Part shown: positions 1 through 5,404 of the stretch, one piece after another
Layout: every line of letters begins with the position of its first letter
Numbering within the stretch: the stretch's first letter is position 1
From: Helicobacter sp.
GTDB taxonomy: Bacteria > Campylobacterota > Campylobacteria > Campylobacterales > Helicobacteraceae
Direction: 5' to 3'
NCBI GenBank assembly: GCA_022766795.1
Contig: JALEPE010000019.1
Span: 1-5,404, forward strand
DNA: 5,404 nt
The notes under the pieces: model-generated
The model's database searches: none
The model's input: the letters and a program-made list of their open reading frames with translations, nothing else
Told to the model about the DNA's origin: nothing
Made by a program: the position numbers and the translations under genes

Positions 1-762
1 GTGTTTCCAAGATAGCTCGGAATAAATCATTGCATCTACCATATCTGTTACATTAAAGAACCATACTTGCGCACCAATGTTACCAATGCTTGTATCTACG
101 CCATAAATGGCTGCAAGTGTATAGAGAGGTTTATCTACGCTGTTTTCACTAGCATTAGAATAAACACCACTTACATTTAAATCATCAATAGACCAAGAGT
201 CAAATGCACCTGCTGCAAGTGTTAAGCCGGGAATATCACTATTGAGTGCTAAGATACCTGTTCCTCTATCGCCATCACCCGGATTTGTAACAGGAGTGCC
301 TAGCTTTTGCTTACCTAGCATTACTGTAGTTGCTGTGCTATCTGGAGCGATTGTCATATAGAATTGGGAAACACCAAAATCGCTATCTTGTCCTGCACCT
401 AGAGCATTTCCTGTTCCATTGATAACTTTAATAACGTTATTCTCAACAACATCAGGTCCATTTTTCCCGTGATTAACATTTTGGTTATCGTTGCGGTAGA
501 GAATCCCTAAATTCAATGAAACATTGTTGATTGTTGGGGTTTTGAAATCTGCTTCCGCTCTCCATTGATGTTTTGCATCACTACCAGATACTGAATCTTT
601 TGCAAAATTTTTACTATCATATCTGTCATCTGTATAGCGGTATCTTAAGTATCCGCTAACATCTACACCTTTGATTGCTTCCTCTAAGGGCTGTGCGAAA
701 CTAGCAGTCGATAATGCACCAAGTGCAAGACTCGCTGCTAAACTGATTTTTAAAAACTTCAT
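1..762 (-). CDS. Major outer membrane porin (Campylobacter MOMP-like), N-terminal part
   Basis: Reading leftwards from ATG at 762 gives 254 open codons that run off the window at base 1, so the C-terminal part is missing. Residues 1-23 form a classic signal peptide: MKFLK, a hydrophobic Leu/Ala core, then cleavage after Ser-Phe-Ala before Gln24. The mature protein begins QPLEEAIKGVDVSGYLRYRYTD, followed by alternating polar/hydrophobic stretches such as HQWRAEADF, VSLNLGILYRND and SQFYMTIAP, typical of beta-barrel strands with glycine- and asparagine-rich loops. The start 'V.VSGYLRYRY' and overall style match the Campylobacter/Helicobacter major outer membrane porin family, which forms general diffusion pores in the outer membrane; this is recognition from memory. 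The start is secure: GAGGAGA at 768-774 lies 5 nt upstream of ATG. It is divergent from lepA, with the repeat island between. Membership of another Campylobacterota porin subgroup cannot be excluded without the C-terminus. Confidence 0.88.
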   Translation of the reverse strand, partial: MKFLKISLAASLALGALSTASFAQPLEEAIKGVDVSGYLRYRYTDDRYDSKNFAKDSVSGSDAKHQWRAEADFKTPTINNVSLNLGILYRNDNQNVNHGKNGPDVVENNVIKVINGTGNALGAGQDSDFGVSQFYMTIAPDSTATTVMLGKQKLGTPVTNPGDGDRGTGILALNSDIPGLTLAAGAFDSWSIDDLNVSGVYSNASENSVDKPLYTLAAIYGVDTSIGNIGAQVWFFNVTDMVDAMIYSELSWKH

Positions 763-799
763 TTTAATCTCCTCGAAGTAAATTTGAAATTACGCGCTA

Positions 800-829
800 A
801 TTGTATAAAAATTTGCATTTAAAAAGCAA
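800..829 (-). promoter_or_regulatory. Candidate sigma-70 promoter of the porin gene
   Basis: On the minus strand TTGCTT (829-824) is followed after 18 nt by TACAAT (805-800), inside the T-rich context TTTTTATACAAT that is typical of Campylobacterota -10 regions. Transcription would start near 793, giving a leader of about 30 nt that carries the GAGGAGA ribosome binding site. Placement and leader length fit a highly expressed porin. This is motif reading only. Confidence 0.5.
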
Positions 830-905
830 GGTTTTTGAATATTATTTTGGATATTTTTTTGTGGAATTTGCAAAGTTTTTGTATAGAATTTGTAGAATCG
901 CTTTT

Positions 906-953
906 GTGTCATTGTGTGTCATTTTATGGCATTGCGATAAAATTTGAAAATTA
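906..953. repeat. Decayed palindromic-repeat left arm with period-10 TCATT repeats
   Basis: Three 10-bp units start at 909, 919 and 929 (TCATTGTGTG, TCATTTTATG, GCATTGCGAT). The last runs into TAAAATTTGAAAATT, which closely matches the left arm of element B (CATTGCGA, then GAAAATTTGAAAAATTTT at 1158-1175). A 5-bp stem AATTT-GA-AAATT remains at 941-952. The downstream frame GTGGCAATC is absent, so this looks like an eroded or truncated copy of the same family. Confidence 0.5.
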
Positions 954-968
954 CAATTAAACATTATG

Positions 969-992
969 TATTGCGAAAAGTCGTAAGACTTC
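969..992. repeat. Decayed palindromic-repeat left arm with its own stem
   Basis: TATTGCGA at 969-976 resembles the element frame CATTGCGA and is followed by the hairpin AAGTC-GTAA-GACTT (978-991). The GTAA loop resembles the GTTA loop of element C, but the stem bases differ from every other copy. The right-hand frame (GTGGCAATC) and the rest of the element are missing. It sits 15 bp before element A. Confidence 0.45.
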
Positions 993-1006
993 TAAATTTT
1001 TTACTA

Positions 1007-1134
1007 CGTCATTGCGAGATTCCGCCTGCGGAATCGTGGCAATCTATAACCTTACCAATCAATAAGGATTCCATTGTTAAAGTTTTGGATATGCTAGATT
1101 ATGGATTGCTTCGCTACGCTCGCAATGACGGAGG
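1007..1134. repeat. Palindromic repeat element A
   Basis: The element opens with CGTCATTGCGAG (1007-1018) and closes with its exact reverse complement CTCGCAATGACG (1119-1130), a perfect 12-bp terminal inverted repeat, followed by GAGG. The left arm holds a hairpin GATTCCGC-CT-GCGGAATC (1018-1035) inside the frame CATTGCGA ... GTGGCAATC. The right arm is GGATTGC, TTCGCTACGCTC, GCAATGAC, so ATTGC and GCAAT can pair again. Bases 1034-1134 are identical to 1175-1275 in element B. Read as protein it gives the 'RYARNDGG' string familiar from spurious ORFs in repeat-rich bacterial genomes, so I call no gene here. It resembles REP/BIME-like or MITE-like DNA; no transposase is visible. Confidence 0.85.
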
Positions 1135-1146
1135 AAGTGGATATTT

Positions 1147-1275
1147 CGTCATTGCGAGAAAATTTGAAAAATTTTCGTGGCAATCTATAACCTTACCAAT
1201 CAATAAGGATTCCATTGTTAAAGTTTTGGATATGCTAGATTATGGATTGCTTCGCTACGCTCGCAATGACGGAGG
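1147..1275. repeat. Palindromic repeat element B (101-bp identity with A)
   Basis: It has the same architecture as element A: CGTCATTGCGAG at 1147-1158 and CTCGCAATGACG at 1260-1271, followed by GAGG. Bases 1175-1275 match 1034-1134 of element A without a mismatch, which implies recent duplication or gene conversion. The left-arm hairpin is wholly different: GAAAATTT-GAA-AAATTTTC (1158-1176), an 8-bp perfect stem in the same position. The left flank extends the end to GATATTTCGTCATTGCGAG, shared with element C. Any transcript of the downstream GIY-YIG gene would read into this element. Confidence 0.85.
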
Positions 1276-1282
1276 GGTGGGA

Positions 1283-1297
1283 CGCAATGACGAAATA
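1283..1297. repeat. 15-bp inverted-repeat end left of the GIY-YIG gene
   Basis: CGCAATGACGAAATA is the exact reverse complement of TATTTCGTCATTGCG at 1663-1677, the left end of element C. It is a stand-alone end fragment: the rest of an element is not attached, and it starts only 7 bp after the end of element B. The two ends enclose 365 bp containing just the GIY-YIG gene. Confidence 0.75.
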
Positions 1298-1330
1298 CAA
1301 CAAAAACCAAGAAACAACGCACAGCAAGAA

Positions 1331-1618
1331 CTAGAGTGTATCAGATAAATCTTGCCATTTAGGATTCATTGATTCAATCAAAGCTAGTTTATGATTTCTA
1401 TTGCCTGATTTCAGCTGTTTTTCGCGTTTAATCGCTTCCGTAATGGTATCAAAAACTTCGTAATACCCGAGTTTATCTACACCATAACGCTTGCTAAAAC
1501 CGCCAAGTGTTTTGCTTTTATGCTCATAAATGCGTTTAAGCAAATCGCTTGTTACACCAATGTAAAGTGTGCCATTGCGTTTGTTGAATAAAATATATAA
1601 AAAACCTTGTTTTTGCAT
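1331..1618 (-). CDS. Small GIY-YIG endonuclease-family protein
   Basis: The 95-residue protein has the layout of the short stand-alone GIY-YIG (URI-domain, COG2827-like) proteins. The first strand FLYIL (6-10) is followed by NGTLYIGVT (15-23), which carries the YIG half of the motif at 19-21. Then come Arg29 and His33 (LLKRIYEHK), and Glu66 in KREKQLK, the expected metal-binding glutamate. The ending NPKWQDL is also typical, and the length is normal, so the gene looks intact. The family contains DNA-cleaving domains, but stand-alone members mostly lack a proven function. ATG at 1618 is the only reasonable start, because an in-frame TAA lies 9 nt upstream; no Shine-Dalgarno match is seen there (AATCCACCT precedes ATG), so expression may be weak. 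The gene lies inside the repeat island between elements B and C, bracketed by a 15-bp inverted repeat, which suggests it moved or spread with these repeats. No terminator is visible downstream. Confidence 0.85.
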   Translation of the reverse strand: MQKQGFLYILFNKRNGTLYIGVTSDLLKRIYEHKSKTLGGFSKRYGVDKLGYYEVFDTITEAIKREKQLKSGNRNHKLALIESMNPKWQDLSDTL

Positions 1619-1662
1619 AGGTGGATTTTAGCTAAAAGTATCACAAAATAGCAAGGGTTAGA

Positions 1663-1834
1663 TATTTCGTCATTGCGAGAGATTCGTTAGAATCTCGTGG
1701 CAATCTATCAATTAATGCAGTTACAAATGGTTGCAATGGAATCTTTAAAAGTCAAGATAAGATTATGGATTTGTAGCTCAAAGCGGGTGAAAATGCTACG
1801 CATTTGCACACTTCGGCTTTGCCTCGCAATGACA
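1663..1834. repeat. Palindromic repeat element C (diverged, enlarged right arm)
   Basis: It begins TATTTCGTCATTGCGAG and ends CTCGCAATGACA (1823-1834), an 11-of-12 match to the inverted end. The left arm frame CATTGCGA ... GTGGCAATC encloses GAGATTC-GTTA-GAATCTC (1679-1696), a third unrelated stem. The middle is only loosely like A and B but keeps GATTATGGATT (1761-1771). The right arm is longer than in A and B and can fold around the retained GCTACGC: AAATGC-TAC-GCATTT, with outer CAAAGC/GCTTTG pairing. At about 170 bp it is some 45 bp longer than A or B. The open frame crossing it (1697-1912) is explained by the repeat and is not called as a gene. Confidence 0.75.
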
Positions 1835-1922
1835 AAATGGGGGATAATGCCTTATGATGATAAAGCGGGCAATGCAAAACTTATAAAATTACAACACACT
1901 CAAAAAGATTAAAGTGTAATTT

Positions 1923-1931
1923 TGCTAAGAT
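1923..1931 (+). promoter_or_regulatory. Candidate extended -10 promoter of lepA
   Basis: TGCTAAGAT (TG, one base, then TAAGAT) is an extended -10-like site 38 bp before the lepA start, with T-rich sequence just upstream (TAATTTTGC). No convincing -35 is seen. A second possibility is TATAAAAT at 1882-1889. The stretch from 1835 to the gene otherwise shows no gene or clear repeat. Confidence 0.3.
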
Positions 1932-1969
1932 TCTGCCTTTAGATTGTTTGAAGCACACAAAGGATTCCA

Positions 1970-3760
1970 ATGCAAAAGATTCGCAACTTTTCTATTATTG
2001 CCCACATAGACCACGGAAAATCCACTTTAGCCGATTGTCTCATTCAAGCTTGTGGGGCGATTAGCACAAGAGAAATGAGTGCGCAAGTCATGGATACAAT
2101 GGAAATAGAAAAAGAAAGAGGCATCACAATCAAAGCCCAAAGTGTTCGACTAAATTACAACTACAAGGGAGAAAATTATATTTTAAACCTCATTGACACG
2201 CCCGGACACGTGGATTTTAGCTATGAAGTCTCGCGTTCTCTTGCCTCGTGCGAGGGTGCATTGCTTGTTGTTGATGCAAGTCAAGGTGTAGAGGCGCAAA
2301 CCATTGCCAATGTTTATATTGCCCTAGAAAACAACCTTGAAATTATCCCGGTGCTAAACAAAATTGATTTACCTGCTGCTAATGTGGAGCGCGTCATTAG
2401 TGAGATTGAGCAAACCATTGGGCTAGACTGCACAAATGCCTTGCAAGTTAGCGCAAAGGCAAATATCGGCATAAAGGAGCTTTTGGATTCCATTGTAGAA
2501 AAAATCCCTGCTCCAAAAGGCGATTCTAATGCTCCCACAAAGGCACTCATTTATGATTCTTGGTTTGATAATTATCTAGGCGCGTTAGCTCTTGTGCGTG
2601 TCTTTAATGGAAGCATTAAAGTAGGACAGAATCTCTATATTATGGGGAGTGGCAAGAATCACGAAGTCTTAGACCTTATGTATCCACACCCTTTGCGTCA
2701 AGAAAAAACAAAGGCGATTCAATGCGGAGAAATTGGAATCGTAGTTTTAGGGCTTAAAAATGTAACCGACATTGCTGTAGGCGATACAATGACGGATTTT
2801 AAAATGCGCACGCAAGAACCCGTGGCAGGGTTTGAACCCGCAAAACCCTTTGTTTTTGCAGGGATTTATCCCATTGATACAGATAAATTTGAAGATTTAC
2901 GCGATGCGCTAGATAAGTTAAAGCTAAACGATTCTAGTTTGACTTATGAGCCTGAAACTTCTGTTGCGCTTGGTTTTGGATTCCGCATAGGATTCTTAGG
3001 ACTCTTGCATATGGAGGTGATTAAGGAGCGATTGGAGCGCGAGTTTGGGCTAGATTTGATTGCCACCGCCCCAACGGTGGTTTATGAAGTAACCCAAACA
3101 GATGGCGAAGTCGTATATATTCAAAATCCAAGCGAGTTGCCACCAGAACAAAAAATTGCGCAAATCAAAGAACCCTATGTACGCGCAACCATTATCGTGC
3201 CTAGCGAGTTTTTAGGCAATATCATCACGCTTTTGAGTAAGCGGCGCGGAATCCAAAAGAAAATGGAATACTTGCAAGAAACACGCGTTTTACTAGAATA
3301 TTGGATTCCTACTAATGAAATCGTAATGGATTTCTATGATAAATTAAAATCTTGCACAAAAGGTTATGCAAGTTTTGATTATGAGCCGCTAGATTATCAA
3401 GAGGGGGATTTGGTCAAGCTAGATATTCGCGTGGCAAATGAAGTGGTAGATGCTCTAAGCATTATTGTACCAAAGTCTAAAGCTTATGAGAGAGGCAAAG
3501 AGTTAGTAGAAGCGATGAAAGAAATTATCCCGCGTCAATTATTTGAAGTGGCGATTCAAGCAAGTGTAGGCAATAAAATCATAGCGCGTGAAACCGTGAA
3601 ATCTATGGGAAAGAATGTTACTGCTAAATGTTATGGTGGAGATATTACGCGCAAACGCAAACTCCTTGAAAAACAAAAAGAAGGCAAAAAGCGTATGAAA
3701 GCAATCGGTAAGGTAGCATTGCCCCAAGAAGCATTTTTAGCAGTGTTAAAGATTGATTAA
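1970..3760 (+). CDS. lepA: Elongation factor 4 (LepA), ribosome-associated translational GTPase
   Basis: This is a complete 596-residue LepA of normal family length. The GTPase domain shows all motifs: G1 AHIDHGKS (11-18), G2 threonine in RGITIKAQ (50-57), G3 DTPGH (76-80), G4 NKID (130-133) and G5 SAK (161-163). EF-G-like barrel and alpha/beta domains follow, with the conserved GFRIGFLGLLHMEV stretch near 335-350. The LepA-specific C-terminal domain has its basic hallmark GGDITRKRKLLEKQKEGKKR (about 556-575) and ends in AFLAVLKID. LepA binds the ribosome in the cytosol; it was described as a back-translocase and is now also linked to 30S assembly and initiation. ATG at 1970 follows AAGGA (1960-1964) by 5 nt, and MQKIRNFSIIAHIDHGKS is the usual N-terminus. 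It stands alone on its strand here: divergent from the GIY-YIG gene and convergent with the transporter gene 38 bp downstream. No truncation or missing key residue was seen. Confidence 0.98.
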   Translation: MQKIRNFSIIAHIDHGKSTLADCLIQACGAISTREMSAQVMDTMEIEKERGITIKAQSVRLNYNYKGENYILNLIDTPGHVDFSYEVSRSLASCEGALLVVDASQGVEAQTIANVYIALENNLEIIPVLNKIDLPAANVERVISEIEQTIGLDCTNALQVSAKANIGIKELLDSIVEKIPAPKGDSNAPTKALIYDSWFDNYLGALALVRVFNGSIKVGQNLYIMGSGKNHEVLDLMYPHPLRQEKTKAIQCGEIGIVVLGLKNVTDIAVGDTMTDFKMRTQEPVAGFEPAKPFVFAGIYPIDTDKFEDLRDALDKLKLNDSSLTYEPETSVALGFGFRIGFLGLLHMEVIKERLEREFGLDLIATAPTVVYEVTQTDGEVVYIQNPSELPPEQKIAQIKEPYVRATIIVPSEFLGNIITLLSKRRGIQKKMEYLQETRVLLEYWIPTNEIVMDFYDKLKSCTKGYASFDYEPLDYQEGDLVKLDIRVANEVVDALSIIVPKSKAYERGKELVEAMKEIIPRQLFEVAIQASVGNKIIARETVKSMGKNVTAKCYGGDITRKRKLLEKQKEGKKRMKAIGKVALPQEAFLAVLKID

Positions 3761-3779
3761 TATCTTTAGCTACCCTTTT

Positions 3780-3798
3780 AGTATTTTATTAAGATACT
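3780..3798. terminator. Possible weak bidirectional terminator between convergent genes
   Basis: AGTATTT-TATTA-AGATACT forms a 7-bp stem (one T-G wobble) with a 5-nt loop in the 38-bp gap between lepA and the oppositely oriented transporter gene, directly abutting the transporter stop codon. The position suits a shared terminator, but the stem is AT-rich and no good T-run follows on either strand, so the call is tentative. Confidence 0.3.
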
Positions 3799-5196
3799 CT
3801 AATTCCAAACAAAAAGCGCAAACAAAACAAGTAAAATAACACTAAAGATTCCAAGCCAAAATCCCGCTTTAATCATTTCGCTTTGTTTAATATATCCCGA
3901 ACCAAAAACAATTGCATTGGGCGGCGTTGCCACAGGCAACATAAAGGCGCAACTTGCGCCAAAGCCAATCACCAAAGTCAAAATAGAATCCGGCATATTT
4001 AGTGCGGCACTAAGAGAACCAAACACAGGAATCAAAAGGCTTGCACTTGCAGTATTGCTTGTAAATTCTGTCAGCAAAATAACAAAAATCGCCAATACTA
4101 CTATAATCAGAATCCATCCCGTCATACTTACAGATTGTATCCCTGCATCCCCCATTCCTAGAGCTTTTGCAATAGCACTTGTCATTACGGCACTTGCCCC
4201 AGAATCCTTAATGATTCCGCCTAATGCCAAGCCTCCACCAAATAGCCACAAAACACCCCAATCCGTATTTTTTTGGATATCTTTCCACGAAGCCACACCG
4301 CTTAAACCAATGGCAACTGCACCCACTAGGGCAATCATCGCATCAATATCTTGGATTCCGCCAAAAAAATCACTAATCTTTCCACTAAAAATCCAAGCCA
4401 ATGCCATTGCTAAAAAGATTCCAATTGTTAGGCTTTTGCGCGCACTCCAATCCATTTTATCAAAGTGCATAGAAAAACGTTCATTTAGATTCGGCTTAGT
4501 AACAAGATACAAAATAAATAAACAGCTAGGAAACATTATAACCATAAATGGAATCCCGAGTTTCATCCATTCTAAAAATCCAATCCCTAACGATGAAGCA
4601 GCAATCGCATTGGGCGGACTTCCAACTAATGTTCCAAATCCACCAATACTTGCGCTATACGCAATTCCAAGCAAGACAAACACAAAAGTCTGTCTGTCCT
4701 CCTGCGCATTAAGATTGCTTAAGATTCCAAGTCCAAGTGGTAGCATAATTGCTGTGGTTGCAGTATTGCTAATCCACATAGAAAGCAAAGCAGTTACAAT
4801 AAAAAGCATAAAAACGGCTAATTTTACTCTACCTCCTGCTAGAATAATAAGTTTTTGCGCGATGAGTTTATCAATATTTTGTATATGAAGGGCAGTAGCA
4901 AGCGCAAATCCACCAAAAAAAAGAAAAATAATGGGATTTGCAAAGGTTCCAAGCGCGTGTGAAGTGTCTTGCAATCCCAAAAATACAGAAAGAACTGGCA
5001 CTAAAAGCGCAGTTAAACTCACATGCATAGCTTCTGTCATCCACAGAATTCCAATAAATGCTAATAAGCAAATCCCTAAATTTTCATTGCGAGAAAAAGG
5101 AAGCAGGGTATAGAGAATTGCAAACAAACAAATATCCAATGCCACAATTACAAAAGCACGTTTTAATTTCAAATCTATCTGCATCTCTACGCCCAT
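3799..5196 (-). CDS. DASS/SLC13-family anion transporter, probably Na+-coupled dicarboxylate symporter
   Basis: This 465-residue, very hydrophobic protein has about a dozen predicted membrane segments, the usual size for bacterial divalent anion:sodium symporters (INDY-like). Both hallmark Ser-Asn-Thr motifs are present: SNT at 143-145 (MWISNTATTAIMLPLG) and SNT at 380-382 (EFTSNTASASLLIP). Each is followed by the expected proline-asparagine hairpin, GSPPNAI at 192-198 and ATPPNAIVFGSG at 423-434. In the family these form the sodium and carboxylate sites in two inverted halves. Typical substrates are succinate, malate, fumarate, citrate or sulfate; the sequence does not settle which, though dicarboxylates are common fuels in Campylobacterota. 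The protein would sit in the inner membrane. Two starts are possible: ATG at 5196 (used here), with no Shine-Dalgarno match, or the internal Met5 at 5184, also without a convincing site. The start lies 37 bp after the chemoreceptor stop on the same strand, so co-transcription is likely. Confidence 0.92.
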   Translation of the reverse strand: MGVEMQIDLKLKRAFVIVALDICLFAILYTLLPFSRNENLGICLLAFIGILWMTEAMHVSLTALLVPVLSVFLGLQDTSHALGTFANPIIFLFFGGFALATALHIQNIDKLIAQKLIILAGGRVKLAVFMLFIVTALLSMWISNTATTAIMLPLGLGILSNLNAQEDRQTFVFVLLGIAYSASIGGFGTLVGSPPNAIAASSLGIGFLEWMKLGIPFMVIMFPSCLFILYLVTKPNLNERFSMHFDKMDWSARKSLTIGIFLAMALAWIFSGKISDFFGGIQDIDAMIALVGAVAIGLSGVASWKDIQKNTDWGVLWLFGGGLALGGIIKDSGASAVMTSAIAKALGMGDAGIQSVSMTGWILIIVVLAIFVILLTEFTSNTASASLLIPVFGSLSAALNMPDSILTLVIGFGASCAFMLPVATPPNAIVFGSGYIKQSEMIKAGFWLGIFSVILLVLFALFVWN

Positions 5197-5212
5197 TTTG
5201 GATTTTTTAAAA

Positions 5213-5218
5213 ATTCTA
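5213..5218 (-). promoter_or_regulatory. Possible -10 element in the gap before the transporter
   Basis: The minus strand carries TAGAAT in the context TGATATAGAATTTTT, a 5-of-6 match to TATAAT. It would start transcription near 5206, only about 10 nt before the transporter ATG. No -35 is evident, and AT-rich DNA yields such matches by chance. If real, the transporter could be expressed independently of the chemoreceptor. Confidence 0.2.
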
Positions 5219-5233
5219 TATCAACCTTTTATT

Positions 5234-5404
5234 TTAAAACTTCTTCTTATTCACATCTGCTAGAATATCATCAGCAATACTATTGACTTGCAATGTAATA
5301 TCATTGGTATTATTCGCAACACTGACATTATCTTGTGTAACAGATTCTAGTTGAGCAATGGCTTCATTAATTTGTGTAACACCTGCGGTTTGTTCTTTAA
5401 TGGA
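5234..5404 (-). CDS. Methyl-accepting chemotaxis protein, C-terminal fragment
   Basis: The last 56 codons of a longer gene enter from the right edge and end at TAA (5236-5234). The peptide contains TAGVTQINEAIAQLESVTQ (6-24), which matches the distal cytoplasmic helix of methyl-accepting chemoreceptors, where 'GI.QIN.AI..LD..TQQNA' is the usual pattern next to the methylation region. The heptad-like spacing of hydrophobic residues fits the receptor's antiparallel coiled coil. It ends in a lysine-rich tail (VNKKKF) with no NWETF-type CheR-docking pentapeptide. The sensor domain, membrane segments and signalling tip lie outside the window, so the ligand is unknown. The gene lies just upstream of the transporter gene in the same direction, which hints at sensing a transported substrate; this is inference from adjacency only. 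Confidence 0.85.
   Translation of the reverse strand, partial: SIKEQTAGVTQINEAIAQLESVTQDNVSVANNTNDITLQVNSIADDILADVNKKKF

Noticed and set aside
944..1348. Plus-strand open frame of 134 codons
   Set aside because: It starts at TTG, runs through repeat remnants and both elements A and B, and its protein contains the duplicated repeat translation (LDYGLLRYARNDGG twice). No ribosome binding site or family resemblance was seen.
1007..1834. CRISPR array
   Set aside because: Repeats are long (about 125-170 bp), few, internally palindromic and unevenly spaced, with no short spacers and no cas genes.
1007..1834. Classical insertion sequence
   Set aside because: Inverted ends exist, but no transposase or remnant was found and no target-site duplication was evident; the only gene inside is a GIY-YIG protein.
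1697..1912. Plus-strand open frame of 71 codons
   Set aside because: It begins at GTG inside the left-arm frame of element C and is largely repeat sequence; it has no ribosome binding site and no recognisable protein features.
1896..1925. Terminator-like hairpin ACACT ... AGTGT before lepA
   Set aside because: A 5-bp stem with a 12-nt loop is too weak, and it lies just upstream of the likely lepA promoter.
3917..4888. Plus-strand open frame of 323 codons opposite the transporter gene
   Set aside because: It is the antisense shadow of a well-supported membrane transporter gene; its proline/isoleucine/lysine-rich translation has no recognisable domain.

Overview
The window reads as chromosomal DNA of a low-GC Campylobacterota member, most likely a Helicobacter of the non-gastric, porin-bearing kind. 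This rests on a Campylobacter/Helicobacter-type major outer membrane porin, an epsilon-type LepA, AT-rich intergenic DNA and frequent GATTC/GGATTC use. The species cannot be named from the sequence alone.

Layout, left to right: (1) 1-762, minus strand, the first 254 residues of a major outer membrane porin with signal peptide, a strong ribosome binding site and a plausible sigma-70 promoter. (2) About 900-1834, an accessory island of palindromic repeats. It holds two full elements, A and B, sharing a perfect 101-bp stretch; a third, diverged element, C; and at least two decayed left arms. Between B and C sits a minus-strand gene for a small stand-alone GIY-YIG endonuclease-like protein (1331-1618), bracketed by a perfect 15-bp inverted repeat. 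(3) 1970-3760, plus strand, complete lepA (elongation factor 4). (4) 3799-5196, minus strand, convergent with lepA, a DASS/SLC13-family anion (probably dicarboxylate) transporter. (5) 5234-5404, minus strand, the last 56 residues of a methyl-accepting chemotaxis protein, 37 bp upstream of the transporter in the same direction.

The porin, lepA, transporter and chemoreceptor are ordinary housekeeping or envelope genes. The chemoreceptor and transporter may form a sense-and-import pair, but the link rests only on adjacency.

The unusual part is the repeat island. In the three full elements a constant frame (CATTGCGA ... GTGGCAATC) encloses an 18-19 nt hairpin whose bases differ completely between copies, yet each is perfectly self-complementary. 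Elements A and B are identical over 101 bp but carry different hairpins. A GIY-YIG nuclease gene lies inside the array. A link between nuclease and palindromes is a hypothesis, not something the sequence proves.
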